Part shown: positions 9,118-17,950 of the stretch, in pieces
How positions within the stretch are numbered: position 1 is the first letter of the stretch
How the letters are laid out: each line of letters starts with the position of its first letter
Source of the DNA: Persephonella marina EX-H1
Lineage (GTDB): Bacteria > Aquificota > Aquificia > Aquificales > Hydrogenothermaceae
Direction of reading: 5' to 3'
Assembly: GCF_000021565.1 (NCBI RefSeq)
Contig: NC_012440.1
Span: 1,442,210-1,506,209, forward strand
Length of the DNA: 64,000 nt
Notes under the pieces: generated by a model
The model's database searches: none
Seen by the model: only the letters and a program-made list of their open reading frames with translations
What the model was told of the DNA's origin: nothing
Translations under genes and position numbers: made by a program

Positions 9118-9752
9118 TAAAGGTTCTTACAGTAGGCCCATTAGAGGAAAATACCGTTATACTAATTGACAGATCCGGTAAAAAAGCTGTAGTTATTGAT
9201 CCTGGTGCTGAAGGTGAAAGGATACTGAAAGAGCTAAAACCATATGAGACTGTTGCCATTCTCGCGACACACGGACATCTTGATCATGTAGGTCAGGTTG
9301 GCTTTTTAAAGGAGAAACTGAATGCCCCTTTTTATATGAACAGAAAGGACAGCTTTCTTATCTCAAATGATATATTTCCGGGATTTTCCCAGATGATAGG
9401 TGCTTACCCATGCCCGGAACCTGATTTTGATCTTAGAGAAGGTGATATTATAAATTTTGGGGAGAGCAGTCTGGAGGTTATTGAGACACCGGGACATACG
9501 CCAGGTGGAGTATGTTTCTACAACAGGGAAGAAGGATACCTCGTTGCAGGTGATACTATATTTAAAGGATCTGTAGGGAGAACAGATCTTCCTGGAGGTG
9601 ATCCACAGACACTTATGAGATCCCTACAGAAGATAATCTCTCTTCCTGATAATACAGTAATAATATGCGGGCATGGTCCAGAAACAACAGTCGGAGAAGA
9701 GAAAAGATCAAACCCTTATATCACAGGGAGGTTTAATATAGATCTATGGTAA
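9114..9752 (+). CDS. Metallo-beta-lactamase-fold hydrolase (glyoxalase II-like)
   Basis: Single-domain hydrolase of 212 residues. The metal-binding HxHxDH motif is seen as THGHLDHVG, the later ligands as ETPGHTPGG and VAGDTIF, and the C-terminal histidine as CGHGPETTVGEE. The segment GSVGRTDLPGGD is typical of GloB-like and persulfide-dioxygenase-like small proteins, usually acting on thioesters such as hydroxyacylglutathione. The substrate cannot be told from sequence. The start overlaps the biotin carboxylase stop by four bases and the stop overlaps the nfo start by seven, so the three genes look translationally coupled. No signal peptide, so presumably cytosolic. Confidence 0.9.
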   Translation: MIKVLTVGPLEENTVILIDRSGKKAVVIDPGAEGERILKELKPYETVAILATHGHLDHVGQVGFLKEKLNAPFYMNRKDSFLISNDIFPGFSQMIGAYPCPEPDFDLREGDIINFGESSLEVIETPGHTPGGVCFYNREEGYLVAGDTIFKGSVGRTDLPGGDPQTLMRSLQKIISLPDNTVIICGHGPETTVGEEKRSNPYITGRFNIDLW

Positions 9753-10603
9753 AGATCGGTGCCCATGTTTCCTCTTCAAAATCACTTGATCTTGTTTTTG
9801 ACAGGGGCAGGGAGATAGGGGCAGATACTATCCAGTTTTTTCTTAGTTCTCCAAGATCCTGGCACTGGAAGGAAAGATCCGATGAAGAGAAAGAGCTGTT
9901 TATCCAAAAAAGAAGGGAAACAGGAATAAGCCCTGTTATCGCCCACTCATCATACCTGTTTAATCTCGCTTCCTCAGATCCTGTATTGAGAAAAAAATCT
10001 ATAAACGGTGTTATCAGAGAGCTGAAGCTGTGTGAAGAGCTCAAGATAGATTACTACGTTATACATGCAGGTAAATCAAAAGGTCTAAAAGAGTCAGAAG
10101 CTGTAAAAAATATAATAGACAGCGTAAAGGAGATATTCTCCAAAGTTAAACTTAAACATACATTCTTCCTTTATGAGACACTCGCAGGACAGAAAGGTGA
10201 GATAGGAAAGACAACAGATGAGCTTGCACAGCTGATGGAGCCTTTTAAAAAAGAAAATACAGGAGTATGCGTTGATACATGCCACATATACTCTGCAGGG
10301 TATAAGATAAACGATGAAGAGGGTTTTTACAGTTACAGATCTGAGCTCTCAAAAAAGATAGGTCTTGAAAATGTAAAGGTTATACACTGTAACGACTCTA
10401 AAACACCTTTTAACTCAAAGAGAGACAGACATGAACATATAGGAGAAGGATCTATAGGGTATAAAGGGTTTGAATTTTTCCTGAATGATGAATATTTTAG
10501 AAGACTGCCTTTTATACTTGAGACACCAAAAACAGCTGACTGGGATATAAAGAATATGGAGAGATTAAGAAGGTTAATAAGAACTGCGCCCGTAGCTCAG
10601 TAG
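9746..10603 (+). CDS. nfo: Endonuclease IV (AP endonuclease)
   Basis: TIM-barrel zinc enzyme that cuts DNA 5' of abasic sites in base excision repair. It opens VKIGAHVSSSKSLDL and continues with family segments IQFFLSSPRSW, YYVIHAGKS, VCVDTCHIYSAGY, VIHCNDSKTPFNSKRDRHEHIGEG and FILETPK, which carry the usual histidine, aspartate and glutamate ligands. Length 285 residues is typical. The last residues (RTAPVAQ) are encoded by the spacer and the first bases of the downstream tRNA gene, and the TAG stop (10601-10603) lies inside the tRNA D-loop. The gene and the tRNA therefore overlap by 18 bases on the same strand. Confidence 0.96.
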   Translation: MVKIGAHVSSSKSLDLVFDRGREIGADTIQFFLSSPRSWHWKERSDEEKELFIQKRRETGISPVIAHSSYLFNLASSDPVLRKKSINGVIRELKLCEELKIDYYVIHAGKSKGLKESEAVKNIIDSVKEIFSKVKLKHTFFLYETLAGQKGEIGKTTDELAQLMEPFKKENTGVCVDTCHIYSAGYKINDEEGFYSYRSELSKKIGLENVKVIHCNDSKTPFNSKRDRHEHIGEGSIGYKGFEFFLNDEYFRRLPFILETPKTADWDIKNMERLRRLIRTAPVAQ

Positions 10604-10659
10604 GAAAGAGCACCGATTTCCGGGGTCGGGGGTCGCAGGTTCAAATCCTGCCGGGCGCA
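10586..10659 (+). tRNA. tRNA-Arg (anticodon CCG)
   Basis: A complete cloverleaf can be drawn. The acceptor stem GCGCCCG pairs with CGGGCGC (10586-10592 with 10652-10658). The D-stem is GCTC/GAGC. The anticodon stem is CCGAT/GTCGG with loop TTCCGGG, giving anticodon CCG at 10620-10622. The T-arm is GCAGG-TTCAAAT-CCTGC. The discriminator is A10659, as usual for tRNA-Arg, and CCA is not encoded, so the tail must be added. It reads codon CGG. Its 5' 18 bases are also the end of nfo. Confidence 0.96.
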
Positions 10660-10703
10660 TATTGAGATAAAATAATATTGGAATAAAAATTACAGGTGGA
10701 AAG

Positions 10704-11666
10704 ATGAAGATTTTGAGCAGAGAGGTATTAAAAGAGATTGAGGAAAGGCTGTCTAAATACATGGACAGCGAAGTTGAGTTCATACTTAAAATAGGGAATT
10801 ACATACTTGACAGCGGTGGGAAGAGATTAAGACCTGTTCTTGTTCTGACATTTTCAAAGCTTTTAAAGGGAGAGAATGAGGAAAGAGATTATCCTATAGC
10901 TGTTGCTATGGAGTATCTTCACACAGCTTCACTTCTCCATGATGATGTTGTTGATGGAGCAGAAACGAGAAGAGGGAAAGCTGCAGCAAACAGGGTTTTC
11001 GGTAATGACACAACAGTTCTGACAGGGGATTATATGTATGCAAACGCCCTTTACCTTTTCTCTGTTTACGGTGATATAGATATGATAAGAAATGTTTCTG
11101 ATGCTGTTAAGAAGATGTCAGAGGGTCAGCTACTTGAGCTTAAGAAGATAGGTGACATAGATATGAGGGAAGAGGATTACTTCAGGATACTTGAAGGTAA
11201 AACTGCAGTTCTATTCGGAAGCTGTTGTTATGTAGGAACCGCACTCGGTGGAGGATCAGACAAACAGAAGAAAAGTGCATATAACTACGGACTTAGCATA
11301 GGTATAGCCTTCCAGCTTATAGATGATCTTCTTGATTATATAGCAGATGAGAAAAAACTTGGTAAGCCTGTCTGTAACGATCTGAGGGAAGGAAAGATAA
11401 CATATCCTCTTCTTTCCGTTCTTGATAAGCTCTCTGAAGATGAAAAAGAGTTTGTAAAAGGTGTGATAAGAGACCTTAACCCTGATAAAAAACATATTGA
11501 AAGGGTAAAAAATATGGTAAAAGAAAAAGGAGGGTTTGATAAAACTATAGAAAAAGCAAGGGAATATGTTGATACAGCTGTAAGGGAACTTGAAAACTTC
11601 CCCGATAGTGAATATCTTAAAGAGTTGGAAGAGCTTGCAAAATACATAGTTGAGAGGGAATTTTGA
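10704..11666 (+). CDS. ispB: Long-chain polyprenyl diphosphate synthase
   Basis: All-trans prenyltransferase that extends farnesyl or geranylgeranyl diphosphate, probably to make the quinone side chain. The first aspartate-rich motif is [15 protein letters not shown] and the second is QLIDDLLDY. The early GGKRLRP and later KITYPLL are typical. Length 320 residues. The residue pattern does not let me decide chain length, so octaprenyl or heptaprenyl synthase are equally possible. The start ATG follows GGTGGAAAG. Its stop overlaps the panD start (TGATG). Menaquinone-type quinones are supported elsewhere by mqnA at 28713. Confidence 0.9.
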   Translation: MKILSREVLKEIEERLSKYMDSEVEFILKIGNYILDSGGKRLRPVLVLTFSKLLKGENEERDYPIAVAMEYLHTASLLHDDVVDGAETRRGKAAANRVFGNDTTVLTGDYMYANALYLFSVYGDIDMIRNVSDAVKKMSEGQLLELKKIGDIDMREEDYFRILEGKTAVLFGSCCYVGTALGGGSDKQKKSAYNYGLSIGIAFQLIDDLLDYIADEKKLGKPVCNDLREGKITYPLLSVLDKLSEDEKEFVKGVIRDLNPDKKHIERVKNMVKEKGGFDKTIEKAREYVDTAVRELENFPDSEYLKELEELAKYIVEREF

Positions 11667-12088
11667 TGAGAAGAACGATACTTAAATCAAAGATACACAG
11701 AATAACAATAACTGGTGCTGACCTTCATTATGAGGGCAGTCTCACACTGGATGAGGCTATTATGGAAGCTGCAAACCTCGTCCCTTTTGAGAAGATAGAG
11801 ATTTACAATGTTAACAACGGACACAGATTCTCAACATATGTTATACCGGGACAGAGATACGGTGGAGAGTGTATATTAAACGGTGCAGCTGCAAGATTAG
11901 GTCACGCGGGAGATATAATCATAATAGTTTCCTGGGCAGACCTTGACGAGGAAGAGCTGAAAAACTTTAAGGTTAACCTTGTTTATATGGACGAGGAGAA
12001 CAACATAAAAGAACATAAAGTTACAACTGTATTTTCCGAAGAAGTTAAGGAGATAGCAGAGAGAAATAAAAATCTTGTAAGGGATTAA
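11666..12088 (+). CDS. panD: Aspartate 1-decarboxylase precursor
   Basis: Makes beta-alanine from aspartate for pantothenate and coenzyme A. The enzyme is a self-cleaving, pyruvoyl-dependent proenzyme. With the start at ATG 11666 the sequence begins [12 protein letters not shown] and places Gly24-Ser25 in YEGSLT exactly at the usual cleavage position. Further family segments are [12 protein letters not shown] and [12 protein letters not shown]. An upstream in-frame TTG at 11663 is also possible, but the TGATG overlap with the prenyltransferase stop favours the ATG. The 140-residue length is slightly longer than the common 126, with the excess at the C-terminus. Confidence 0.96.
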   Translation: MRRTILKSKIHRITITGADLHYEGSLTLDEAIMEAANLVPFEKIEIYNVNNGHRFSTYVIPGQRYGGECILNGAAARLGHAGDIIIIVSWADLDEEELKNFKVNLVYMDEENNIKEHKVTTVFSEEVKEIAERNKNLVRD

Positions 12089-12090
12089 TC

Positions 12091-13266
12091 ATGGAAAAGA
12101 AAGGCTGGGTGTACTCAATTTTTTTTATAATCCCAGCCTTGCTCATATCTTGCTCATCAAAAAAGGTAGAGCCTGAAGCATACCTTTTAAAAAAAAATGG
12201 TAAACCTGTAATCATCTTAAAACAGGGAAAAAAGAAAAAGATCATACCTGTATCTTCCGTTCATATAAATGAGAAGGACTTTCCACAGTTAGACAAAGAG
12301 GACGAGGCTATACTTTACGAAGAGTCTCTGAAGACAGGTATAAAGATACCTGACAGAAAGGAGATAAGAAAGTTCCTTTACTACTACGGAAAAAAGAACA
12401 GAAAGTTCACACAGGAAGCCTTAAACAGAGCTTCTTATTATCTTCCTATGATAAAAAAGATATTTAAAGAATACGGTCTTCCTGAGGAGCTTGCTTACCT
12501 TCCTATAATAGAGAGCGGTTTTGATCCTTACGCAACATCAAGATCAGGAGCTGCCGGTATCTGGCAGTTTATGAGAATAACAGGAAAAAGGTTCGGCCTT
12601 AAGATAAACAGAAAGATAGATGAGAGAAGAGATCCTTACAAATCAACTATAGCGGCGGCAAAATATCTTAAGTATCTTTACAACTACTTTGGCAGATGGG
12701 ATCTTGCCCTTGCTGCCTATAACTGTGGAGAGGGATGTATCCAGAGGAGTTTAAGCTGGAACTCAAAGGATTTCTGGGATATAAAACATAAACTTCCTGA
12801 CCAGACAAGGGATTATGTCCCAAAATTCTTTGCCGCTGTTCTGATAGCAAAGAAACCTGAGAAGTTCGGTATAAAAATCAGGAAAAGAGAGGAGTACATA
12901 GTAAAAACAAAAAAGGCGAAAACAACATTCAGCCTTAAAAAGTTCAGCAGGATATACGGTATAGATTACTACCTTCTAAAGAGATACAACGCACATCTTG
13001 TAAAAGGTGTTGCATACAAAGGCTACAGCATAAATATACCTGTGAAAAAGGCTGTTGCCTTAAAGAAAAAACCTGAGGTCAAGAAGGTCTCTTACAAAAA
13101 AAGGTATATCATACATATGGTAAAAAAAGGTGAAACTCTTTACAGAATATCAAAAAAATATGATGTTCCGGTTGAAGAAATTATAAAAGCGAATAAAATA
13201 AAGGACGGTAAGATAAAAGCAGGTCAGGTCTTAAGAATACCTGTTAAAGAGGTGACATTAAGGTAG
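12091..13266 (+). CDS. Membrane-bound lytic murein transglycosylase with LysM domain (MltD-like lipoprotein)
   Basis: Cleaves peptidoglycan glycan strands in the periplasm. The N-terminus is a lipoprotein signal (hydrophobic stretch ending LISCSS, lipobox Cys at about residue 21). The SLT catalytic domain lies about residues 120-260 with the catalytic Glu in PIIESGFDP, then SGAAGIWQFM and AAYNCGEG. A C-terminal LysM begins at YIIHMVKKGETLYRISKKY and ends VLRIPV. A second degenerate LysM-like stretch may lie around residues 280-325. Length 391 residues. Only two bases separate it from panD, and the ispG ATG follows its stop directly. The coding sequence contains a run of nine A (12189-12197) that is read straight through. 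Confidence 0.9.
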   Translation: MEKKGWVYSIFFIIPALLISCSSKKVEPEAYLLKKNGKPVIILKQGKKKKIIPVSSVHINEKDFPQLDKEDEAILYEESLKTGIKIPDRKEIRKFLYYYGKKNRKFTQEALNRASYYLPMIKKIFKEYGLPEELAYLPIIESGFDPYATSRSGAAGIWQFMRITGKRFGLKINRKIDERRDPYKSTIAAAKYLKYLYNYFGRWDLALAAYNCGEGCIQRSLSWNSKDFWDIKHKLPDQTRDYVPKFFAAVLIAKKPEKFGIKIRKREEYIVKTKKAKTTFSLKKFSRIYGIDYYLLKRYNAHLVKGVAYKGYSINIPVKKAVALKKKPEVKKVSYKKRYIIHMVKKGETLYRISKKYDVPVEEIIKANKIKDGKIKAGQVLRIPVKEVTLR

Positions 13267-14325
13267 ATGATTAAGAGAAGGAAAACAAGAGAGATAGATG
13301 TTGGTGGTGTAAAGATTGGTGGGGATAATCCCGTTGTAGTCCAGTCAATGACAGACACAAAAACACATAATATTGAGGAGACCCTCTCACAGATAAAAAG
13401 GCTCGCAGATGCAGGCTGTGAGATCATAAGGGTTGCTGTCCCAACTGAAAAAGATGCTGAAGCCCTAAAGGAAATAGTCAAAAGATCACCTATACCTGTT
13501 ATAGCTGATATACATTTCTCACCAAGAATAGCATTCACAGCACTGGAAAGCGGGATACACGGTATAAGACTGAACCCAGGAAACATAAACGATGAAGGAA
13601 AGATAAGGGAGATACTTCAGGAATGTAAGAAAAAGAATATAACAGTCAGATTAGGCGTAAACTCAGGATCACTTGAGATGGGTATACTTGAGAAGTACGG
13701 GTTTCCTTCAGGTGAGGCACTTGCAGAGAGTGCTCTGAACTGGTCTGAATTCTTTGAGAAAGTGGGATTTACAAAATTTAAGGTTTCCATAAAAGGCTCT
13801 GATGTTCTCCAGAATATTGAGGCGAATAAGATCTTTGCAGAAAAAACTGATATACCCCTTCATATAGGAATAACAGAAGCTGGACCTGCAGGGAGAGGAT
13901 CTGTTAAATCTGCTGTGGGTCTTGGGATTCTTCTTTATATGGGGATAGGCGATACGGTAAGGGTATCATTGACAGCCGATCCTGAGGAGGAGGTAAAGGT
14001 CGCCTACCAGATATTACAGTCACTTGGACTGAGAAGAAGAGGAATAGAGATAGTATCCTGTCCAACATGTGGAAGAATTGAGGTTAACCTTCCTGAGGTT
14101 GTTAGAAAGGTTGAGGAAAAGCTTGACGGTAAAAACATTCCTATAAAGGTTGCCATTATGGGCTGTGTTGTTAACGCTATAGGAGAGGCGAGAGAGGCTG
14201 ATATAGGTCTTGCCTGTGGAAATAAATCTGCGATCCTGTTCAAAAAAGGTGAGCCTGTAAAAAGGGTTTCTGAAGATCAGATGATAGATCAGCTTTTAAA
14301 AGAGATAGATAACTTAGAGATATAA
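13267..14325 (+). CDS. ispG: 4-hydroxy-3-methylbut-2-enyl diphosphate synthase
   Basis: Iron-sulfur enzyme of the non-mevalonate isoprenoid pathway that converts MEcPP to HMBPP. The N-terminal TIM barrel opens with VGGVKIGGDNPVVVQSMT and contains ADIHFSPRIA and IRLNPGNI. The C-terminal [4Fe-4S] domain has cysteines in SCPTCGRIE and MGCVVNAIGEA, the usual three-ligand set. Length 352 residues is normal. The ATG abuts the stop of the transglycosylase gene and the stop abuts the next ATG, so translation is probably coupled through this run. With the prenyl synthase at 10704 it gives this block an isoprenoid theme. Confidence 0.97.
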   Translation: MIKRRKTREIDVGGVKIGGDNPVVVQSMTDTKTHNIEETLSQIKRLADAGCEIIRVAVPTEKDAEALKEIVKRSPIPVIADIHFSPRIAFTALESGIHGIRLNPGNINDEGKIREILQECKKKNITVRLGVNSGSLEMGILEKYGFPSGEALAESALNWSEFFEKVGFTKFKVSIKGSDVLQNIEANKIFAEKTDIPLHIGITEAGPAGRGSVKSAVGLGILLYMGIGDTVRVSLTADPEEEVKVAYQILQSLGLRRRGIEIVSCPTCGRIEVNLPEVVRKVEEKLDGKNIPIKVAIMGCVVNAIGEAREADIGLACGNKSAILFKKGEPVKRVSEDQMIDQLLKEIDNLEI

Positions 14326-14769
14326 ATGGAAAAGGAAAGTCTACTTCCATACATCGCAGGAATGGTAGAATCTTCAGGAAGTATCACATTCAGGAAGGAC
14401 AAAAGAACAAAAAACTCTGTCTATCCTGTAATCACAATAAGATCATACGGCAGTGAAAATCTCAAAAGCATAAAAGAGATATTTGGAGGATCAATAATAA
14501 AAAAAGGAAGCAGATGGGAGATAGTCCTATCCCACAGGAAGGCTTACAACCTACTAAAAAATATATACAGCTTTCTAATAATAAAAAAGGAAGAGGCTGA
14601 TCTGGTGTTTGAGCTTTACTCAGACAGATTCACAAAAAAGTACGAACCTGAAAGGAAGAGGAAGATAGTTAAAAAAATGTTAAAATTAAAATCCTTCAGG
14701 CTTAAGAGTATAAAAAATGGAGAAAGCTCCGTTCTGAGATGGCTGGAGGAGATAGATGGAAACCCTTGA
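14326..14769 (+). CDS. LAGLIDADG-fold protein lacking the catalytic acid (possible domesticated homing-endonuclease domain)
   Basis: A 147-residue protein. The segment at residues 8-22, YIAGMVESSGSITF, aligns with the LAGLIDADG helix and following strand (compare AGxxDGEGSI). The C-terminal stretch LLKNIYSFLIIKKEEADLVFEL resembles the 'LL..I.PYL..K..QA.L..E' end of the same fold. The acidic residue that normally closes the motif and binds metal is Ser17 here, so nuclease activity is unlikely. The gene is a neat operon member: its ATG abuts the ispG stop and its stop overlaps the next gene by 14 bases. There is no intron or intein around it. I infer a DNA- or RNA-binding role, by analogy with WhiA-type domestication. 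Function unknown. Confidence 0.65.
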   Translation: MEKESLLPYIAGMVESSGSITFRKDKRTKNSVYPVITIRSYGSENLKSIKEIFGGSIIKKGSRWEIVLSHRKAYNLLKNIYSFLIIKKEEADLVFELYSDRFTKKYEPERKRKIVKKMLKLKSFRLKSIKNGESSVLRWLEEIDGNP

Positions 14770-15079
14770 GATAAAACTTAAAGGCGTTGCTGTTGATGTT
14801 TTCTCCCACGAATGGATTGATGAGGATGTTTTAAACAGATCGCCTGTCGTTCTTGAAAAGATTGAGAAGAGAAAAGGTGGATTTACTCTTTTTATGAGAT
14901 CTGTAACCGGAGCTGTTGAGTGGTACTTCTCAAAAGGACTGACAGTTATTGAGATTAGGGAAAATAAAGGATCTAAATATTTACATATAGAACATGAGGA
15001 CGGTCAGTACTGGGTTGATCTTCCAGCTGACAACAGAGTTATAAATTTTTTAAAAGAGTTTATGGAGGATCAGGGATAG
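14756..15079 (+). CDS. Conserved-looking protein of unknown function, 107 residues
   Basis: I do not recognise the family. The protein is soluble-looking, mixed alpha/beta, with many charged residues and several aromatic ones in the middle (GAVEWYFSKGLTVIEIRE, then HIEHEDGQYWVDLPADNR), and ends in a short helix. No signal peptide, membrane segment or metal motif is visible. The ATG lies inside the end of the LAGLIDADG-fold gene (14-base overlap), and the argB ATG directly follows its stop, so it is expressed with both. Codon style matches the neighbours. The coupling makes it a real gene, but no function can be given. Confidence 0.8.
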   Translation: METLEIKLKGVAVDVFSHEWIDEDVLNRSPVVLEKIEKRKGGFTLFMRSVTGAVEWYFSKGLTVIEIRENKGSKYLHIEHEDGQYWVDLPADNRVINFLKEFMEDQG

Positions 15080-15979
15080 ATGGAAAGGTTAGTTGAGAAA
15101 GCTGAGATCCTTATGGAAGCTCTACCTTTTATCACAAAGTTCAGAGGTAAAACATTCGTTATAAAATACGGCGGAAATGCTATGGCAAAGGCTGATCTAA
15201 AGGTTGCCTTTGCACAGGACATACTCATGCTCAAGTATATCGGTATAAACCCTGTTATAGTTCACGGTGGTGGACCACAGATTGGACAGATGCTGAAGAG
15301 AATGGGACTTGAGAGTAAGTTTGTAGGTGGACTCAGGGTTACAGACAGGGAAACTATGGAAGTTGTTGAGATGGTTCTTGGAGGACTCGTTAACAAGAGT
15401 ATTGTTATGCTTATAAACAGATACGCAGGAGGTCATATAAGGGCTGTAGGTCTTACAGGAAAGGATGGAGGTCTTATAAGAGCTAAAAAGCTGGATGCTC
15501 AGGAGTACTTCAGACAGATGGGAGATTTCAGGCCTACAGAACTTCTTGATCTTGGACATGTAGGTGAGGTTGAGTATATAGACACTCAGATCTTGAAACA
15601 TCTTGAAGAGGACAACTACATACCTGTTATAGCACCTGTAGGTTTTGATACGGAGGGAAACGCTTACAACATTAACGCCGATTTTGTAGCCTCAGCTGTT
15701 GCAGGGGCATTGAAAGCTGAAAAGGTTATATTTTTGACAGATATTGAAGGTCTGAAAGATGAACAGGGGAATACAGTATCATCCATAAACGTTGAAAGGA
15801 TAAACAGGATGATAGAGGAAGGTGTTATAAAAGGAGGGATGATACCTAAGGTAAAGGCATGTATTCAGGCATTATCGCAGGGCGTAAAGAAAGCCCATAT
15901 ACTTGATGGTAGAATCCCTCACTGTGTTTTACTTGAGATATTTACGTCAGAGGGGATAGGAACTGAGATAGTTTCCTGA
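15080..15979 (+). CDS. argB: Acetylglutamate kinase
   Basis: Phosphorylates N-acetylglutamate, the second step of arginine synthesis through acetylated intermediates. It has the amino-acid-kinase fold with KYGGNAM, the glycine-rich [38 protein letters not shown] and [14 protein letters not shown], the last being part of the nucleotide site. Length 299 residues is normal. The N-terminal helix typical of arginine-inhibited hexameric forms is present ([19 protein letters not shown]), so feedback inhibition by arginine is plausible. It is the last gene of the plus-strand run. Its TGA ends directly against the stop of the convergent helicase gene, with no visible terminator between. Confidence 0.97.
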   Translation: MERLVEKAEILMEALPFITKFRGKTFVIKYGGNAMAKADLKVAFAQDILMLKYIGINPVIVHGGGPQIGQMLKRMGLESKFVGGLRVTDRETMEVVEMVLGGLVNKSIVMLINRYAGGHIRAVGLTGKDGGLIRAKKLDAQEYFRQMGDFRPTELLDLGHVGEVEYIDTQILKHLEEDNYIPVIAPVGFDTEGNAYNINADFVASAVAGALKAEKVIFLTDIEGLKDEQGNTVSSINVERINRMIEEGVIKGGMIPKVKACIQALSQGVKKAHILDGRIPHCVLLEIFTSEGIGTEIVS

Positions 15980-17941
15980 TCAGGTAAGTGAGATCTCCTC
16001 AACTGTAACGAATGTTCCTTTTTCTTTTATAAACTTTATAAGTTTTCTGTATGTCTCATTAGAGCTGAGTGTCTTGCTGTCCCCTATAATGATAACCTTT
16101 CTTTTAGCCCTCGTCAGAGCAACATTTAGCCTTCTAAGATCATCAAGAAATCCTATCTCTTCTTCCGGGTTTGATCTTACAAGGGATATAACGATAACCT
16201 CTTTTTCCCTTCCCTGAAAACCGTCAACAGTTTTCACCTCAACATCAGGGATTATCTTTTTGAGATAATCCTCATGATCCTTGTAAGGTGTTATAACACC
16301 TATATCTTCAGTAAGTACGCCTATCTCCTTCAGTTTTTCCACTATAGATTTAACAGCTTTTGCCTCTTCAGGGTTGTACTTTGATCTGCTTCCCTTCTTC
16401 TGCTTCTCTAAAAACTTACCTTCTGTATCAATAAAAACAACAGGGGTATCATCTGTTATTGGGGCATCACCTTCCTTTCCTGTAATATCCGAAAGCTTCC
16501 TGTCCTTTACGCTCTCGTCTGATATAAGCTGACCGTCGTAAAACTCCTCAGATGGAAACTGCTTTATAATATCATTCATCCTGTACTGTATCTTGAGCAT
16601 ATATGTGTTTTCCGGGTATATCTTCATAAATCTTTCAAACATCGTAAATGAAAGATCCTTAGCATCAGGATTTAGAACTGTAGGTGGAAGCTGTTTGTGA
16701 TCTCCAGCCATAACAACCTTAAGTCCTTTTATAACTGGGATAAGACATGAAGGTTCTGTTGACTGTGATGCCTCATCAATAAAGACAACATCAAAAACGT
16801 AATCTGATAAAAACTCACTTCCAGCTGTTGAGTTTGTCGCACATATAACCTCTGCACTGTTTAGTATATCGTTTATGATCCTGTCCTCTATCTTTCTTTT
16901 TCTATCTGAGAGCTTCTTTATCTCCTTCTGGAGTCTTATCCACTCAGCCATACTTTTTAGTGTCTCTATCCTGTGTCCCCTTACCTTTTTTCCAGATTTT
17001 GCGTACTTTAAAATATCACTGTAAGAGAGTCCCCTTCTTCTCTGGGCTGTAGGTTTTTTATAGCTCTCCTGAAGAGATTTTAATTTTTTTATCTTCTTTT
17101 CTATACTCCTCACCTCGTTATAATCTGGATGGCTTTCAGCAACAGCATCAAGTGAAACATCAAGTAGCTCCTTCTTGAGCCTTGCAGGATGACCTATCCT
17201 TACAACATTAACACCTCTCTCAACAAGGCCTTCAACAATGTTATCAACAGCTGTATTACTGTCTGCTGTGGCTAAAACCCTGTCCCCCTTGCTTACATGC
17301 TGGATTATAACCTCTAAGAGTGTTGTTGTCTTACCAGTTCCGGGAGGTCCGTGTATCATGAAAAGCTTATCACTGCATACAGCTTTTTTTACAGCTTCCC
17401 TCTGAAACTGATTGAGGCTCTCGTTGAAGAACTGTATCTCCTCTTCGCAGACTGTATATCCGTTATCTCCTAAGACTGTGTCCTCAGGGAAAAATGAGTA
17501 GCCTTTCTCAAACATATGTAGTGTTCCTGACATTCTCTTGAATGTTATATCATTAACAAAAAGATCTATTCTCCATTTTTTTCCGGAAGGGAGGATCTGT
17601 GAAAACACAACTGTTATAAAATGTTTTCCCTTTTCAAAGACTGTTCCTTCAATACCATCCCTAAGAGGATGCTTTCTGCTGACAAGAACAACATCACCTA
17701 CATTTATCTGGTGGTCAGGCATATCTTCTTTGAAGAATCTGTAAACCTGAAAATCTCCTATGATCTCCCCTATATACCTTCCCTGAAGACCTAAGATAGC
17801 CCTTCCCTTTTTCTGTCTCTCCTTACCTGAAAGGGATAATATCTCGTTAAGATGAAAATCCTTCTCAGCTTCTCTTTCAAGCTCTACAAGGTTTTCCCAG
17901 TATGTTACGTATTCCTGTTTATCCTTAAATCTTAACCTCAA
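15980..17941 (-). CDS. Superfamily 1B DNA/RNA helicase (Upf1/IGHMBP2-like)
   Basis: Nucleic-acid-dependent ATPase of 653 residues. The N-terminus has the LxELExEAE segment and a beta-barrel-rich region typical of IGHMBP2-type enzymes. Motif I is GPPGTGKT (residues 198-205), followed by TADSNTAVDNIVEGL (Ia), FIDEASQSTEPS (II), VMAGDHKQLPPTV (III), IQYRM (IV), TVDGFQGREKEVIVISLVRSN (V) and LNVALTRAKRKVIIIGD (VI). All motifs are intact. The start is TTG with AGGAG five bases upstream, and no nearby ATG keeps the conserved N-terminus. Bacterial members are poorly studied, so DNA or RNA as target cannot be decided. It is downstream of the globin-membrane gene by 9 bases, perhaps in one transcript. 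Confidence 0.9.
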   Translation of the reverse strand: MRLRFKDKQEYVTYWENLVELEREAEKDFHLNEILSLSGKERQKKGRAILGLQGRYIGEIIGDFQVYRFFKEDMPDHQINVGDVVLVSRKHPLRDGIEGTVFEKGKHFITVVFSQILPSGKKWRIDLFVNDITFKRMSGTLHMFEKGYSFFPEDTVLGDNGYTVCEEEIQFFNESLNQFQREAVKKAVCSDKLFMIHGPPGTGKTTTLLEVIIQHVSKGDRVLATADSNTAVDNIVEGLVERGVNVVRIGHPARLKKELLDVSLDAVAESHPDYNEVRSIEKKIKKLKSLQESYKKPTAQRRRGLSYSDILKYAKSGKKVRGHRIETLKSMAEWIRLQKEIKKLSDRKRKIEDRIINDILNSAEVICATNSTAGSEFLSDYVFDVVFIDEASQSTEPSCLIPVIKGLKVVMAGDHKQLPPTVLNPDAKDLSFTMFERFMKIYPENTYMLKIQYRMNDIIKQFPSEEFYDGQLISDESVKDRKLSDITGKEGDAPITDDTPVVFIDTEGKFLEKQKKGSRSKYNPEEAKAVKSIVEKLKEIGVLTEDIGVITPYKDHEDYLKKIIPDVEVKTVDGFQGREKEVIVISLVRSNPEEEIGFLDDLRRLNVALTRAKRKVIIIGDSKTLSSNETYRKLIKFIKEKGTFVTVEEISLT

Positions 17942-17950
17942 ACTTTCTCC

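Noticed and set aside
12189-12197. Run of nine A in the lytic transglycosylase gene as a further frameshift site
   Set aside because: The gene is intact and conserved on both sides in the same frame (YLLKKNGKPVII), so no shift is needed here.
15197-15601. 134-codon minus-strand frame inside argB
   Set aside because: A shadow of a conserved gene. The sequence shows no domain and codon use unlike the neighbours.
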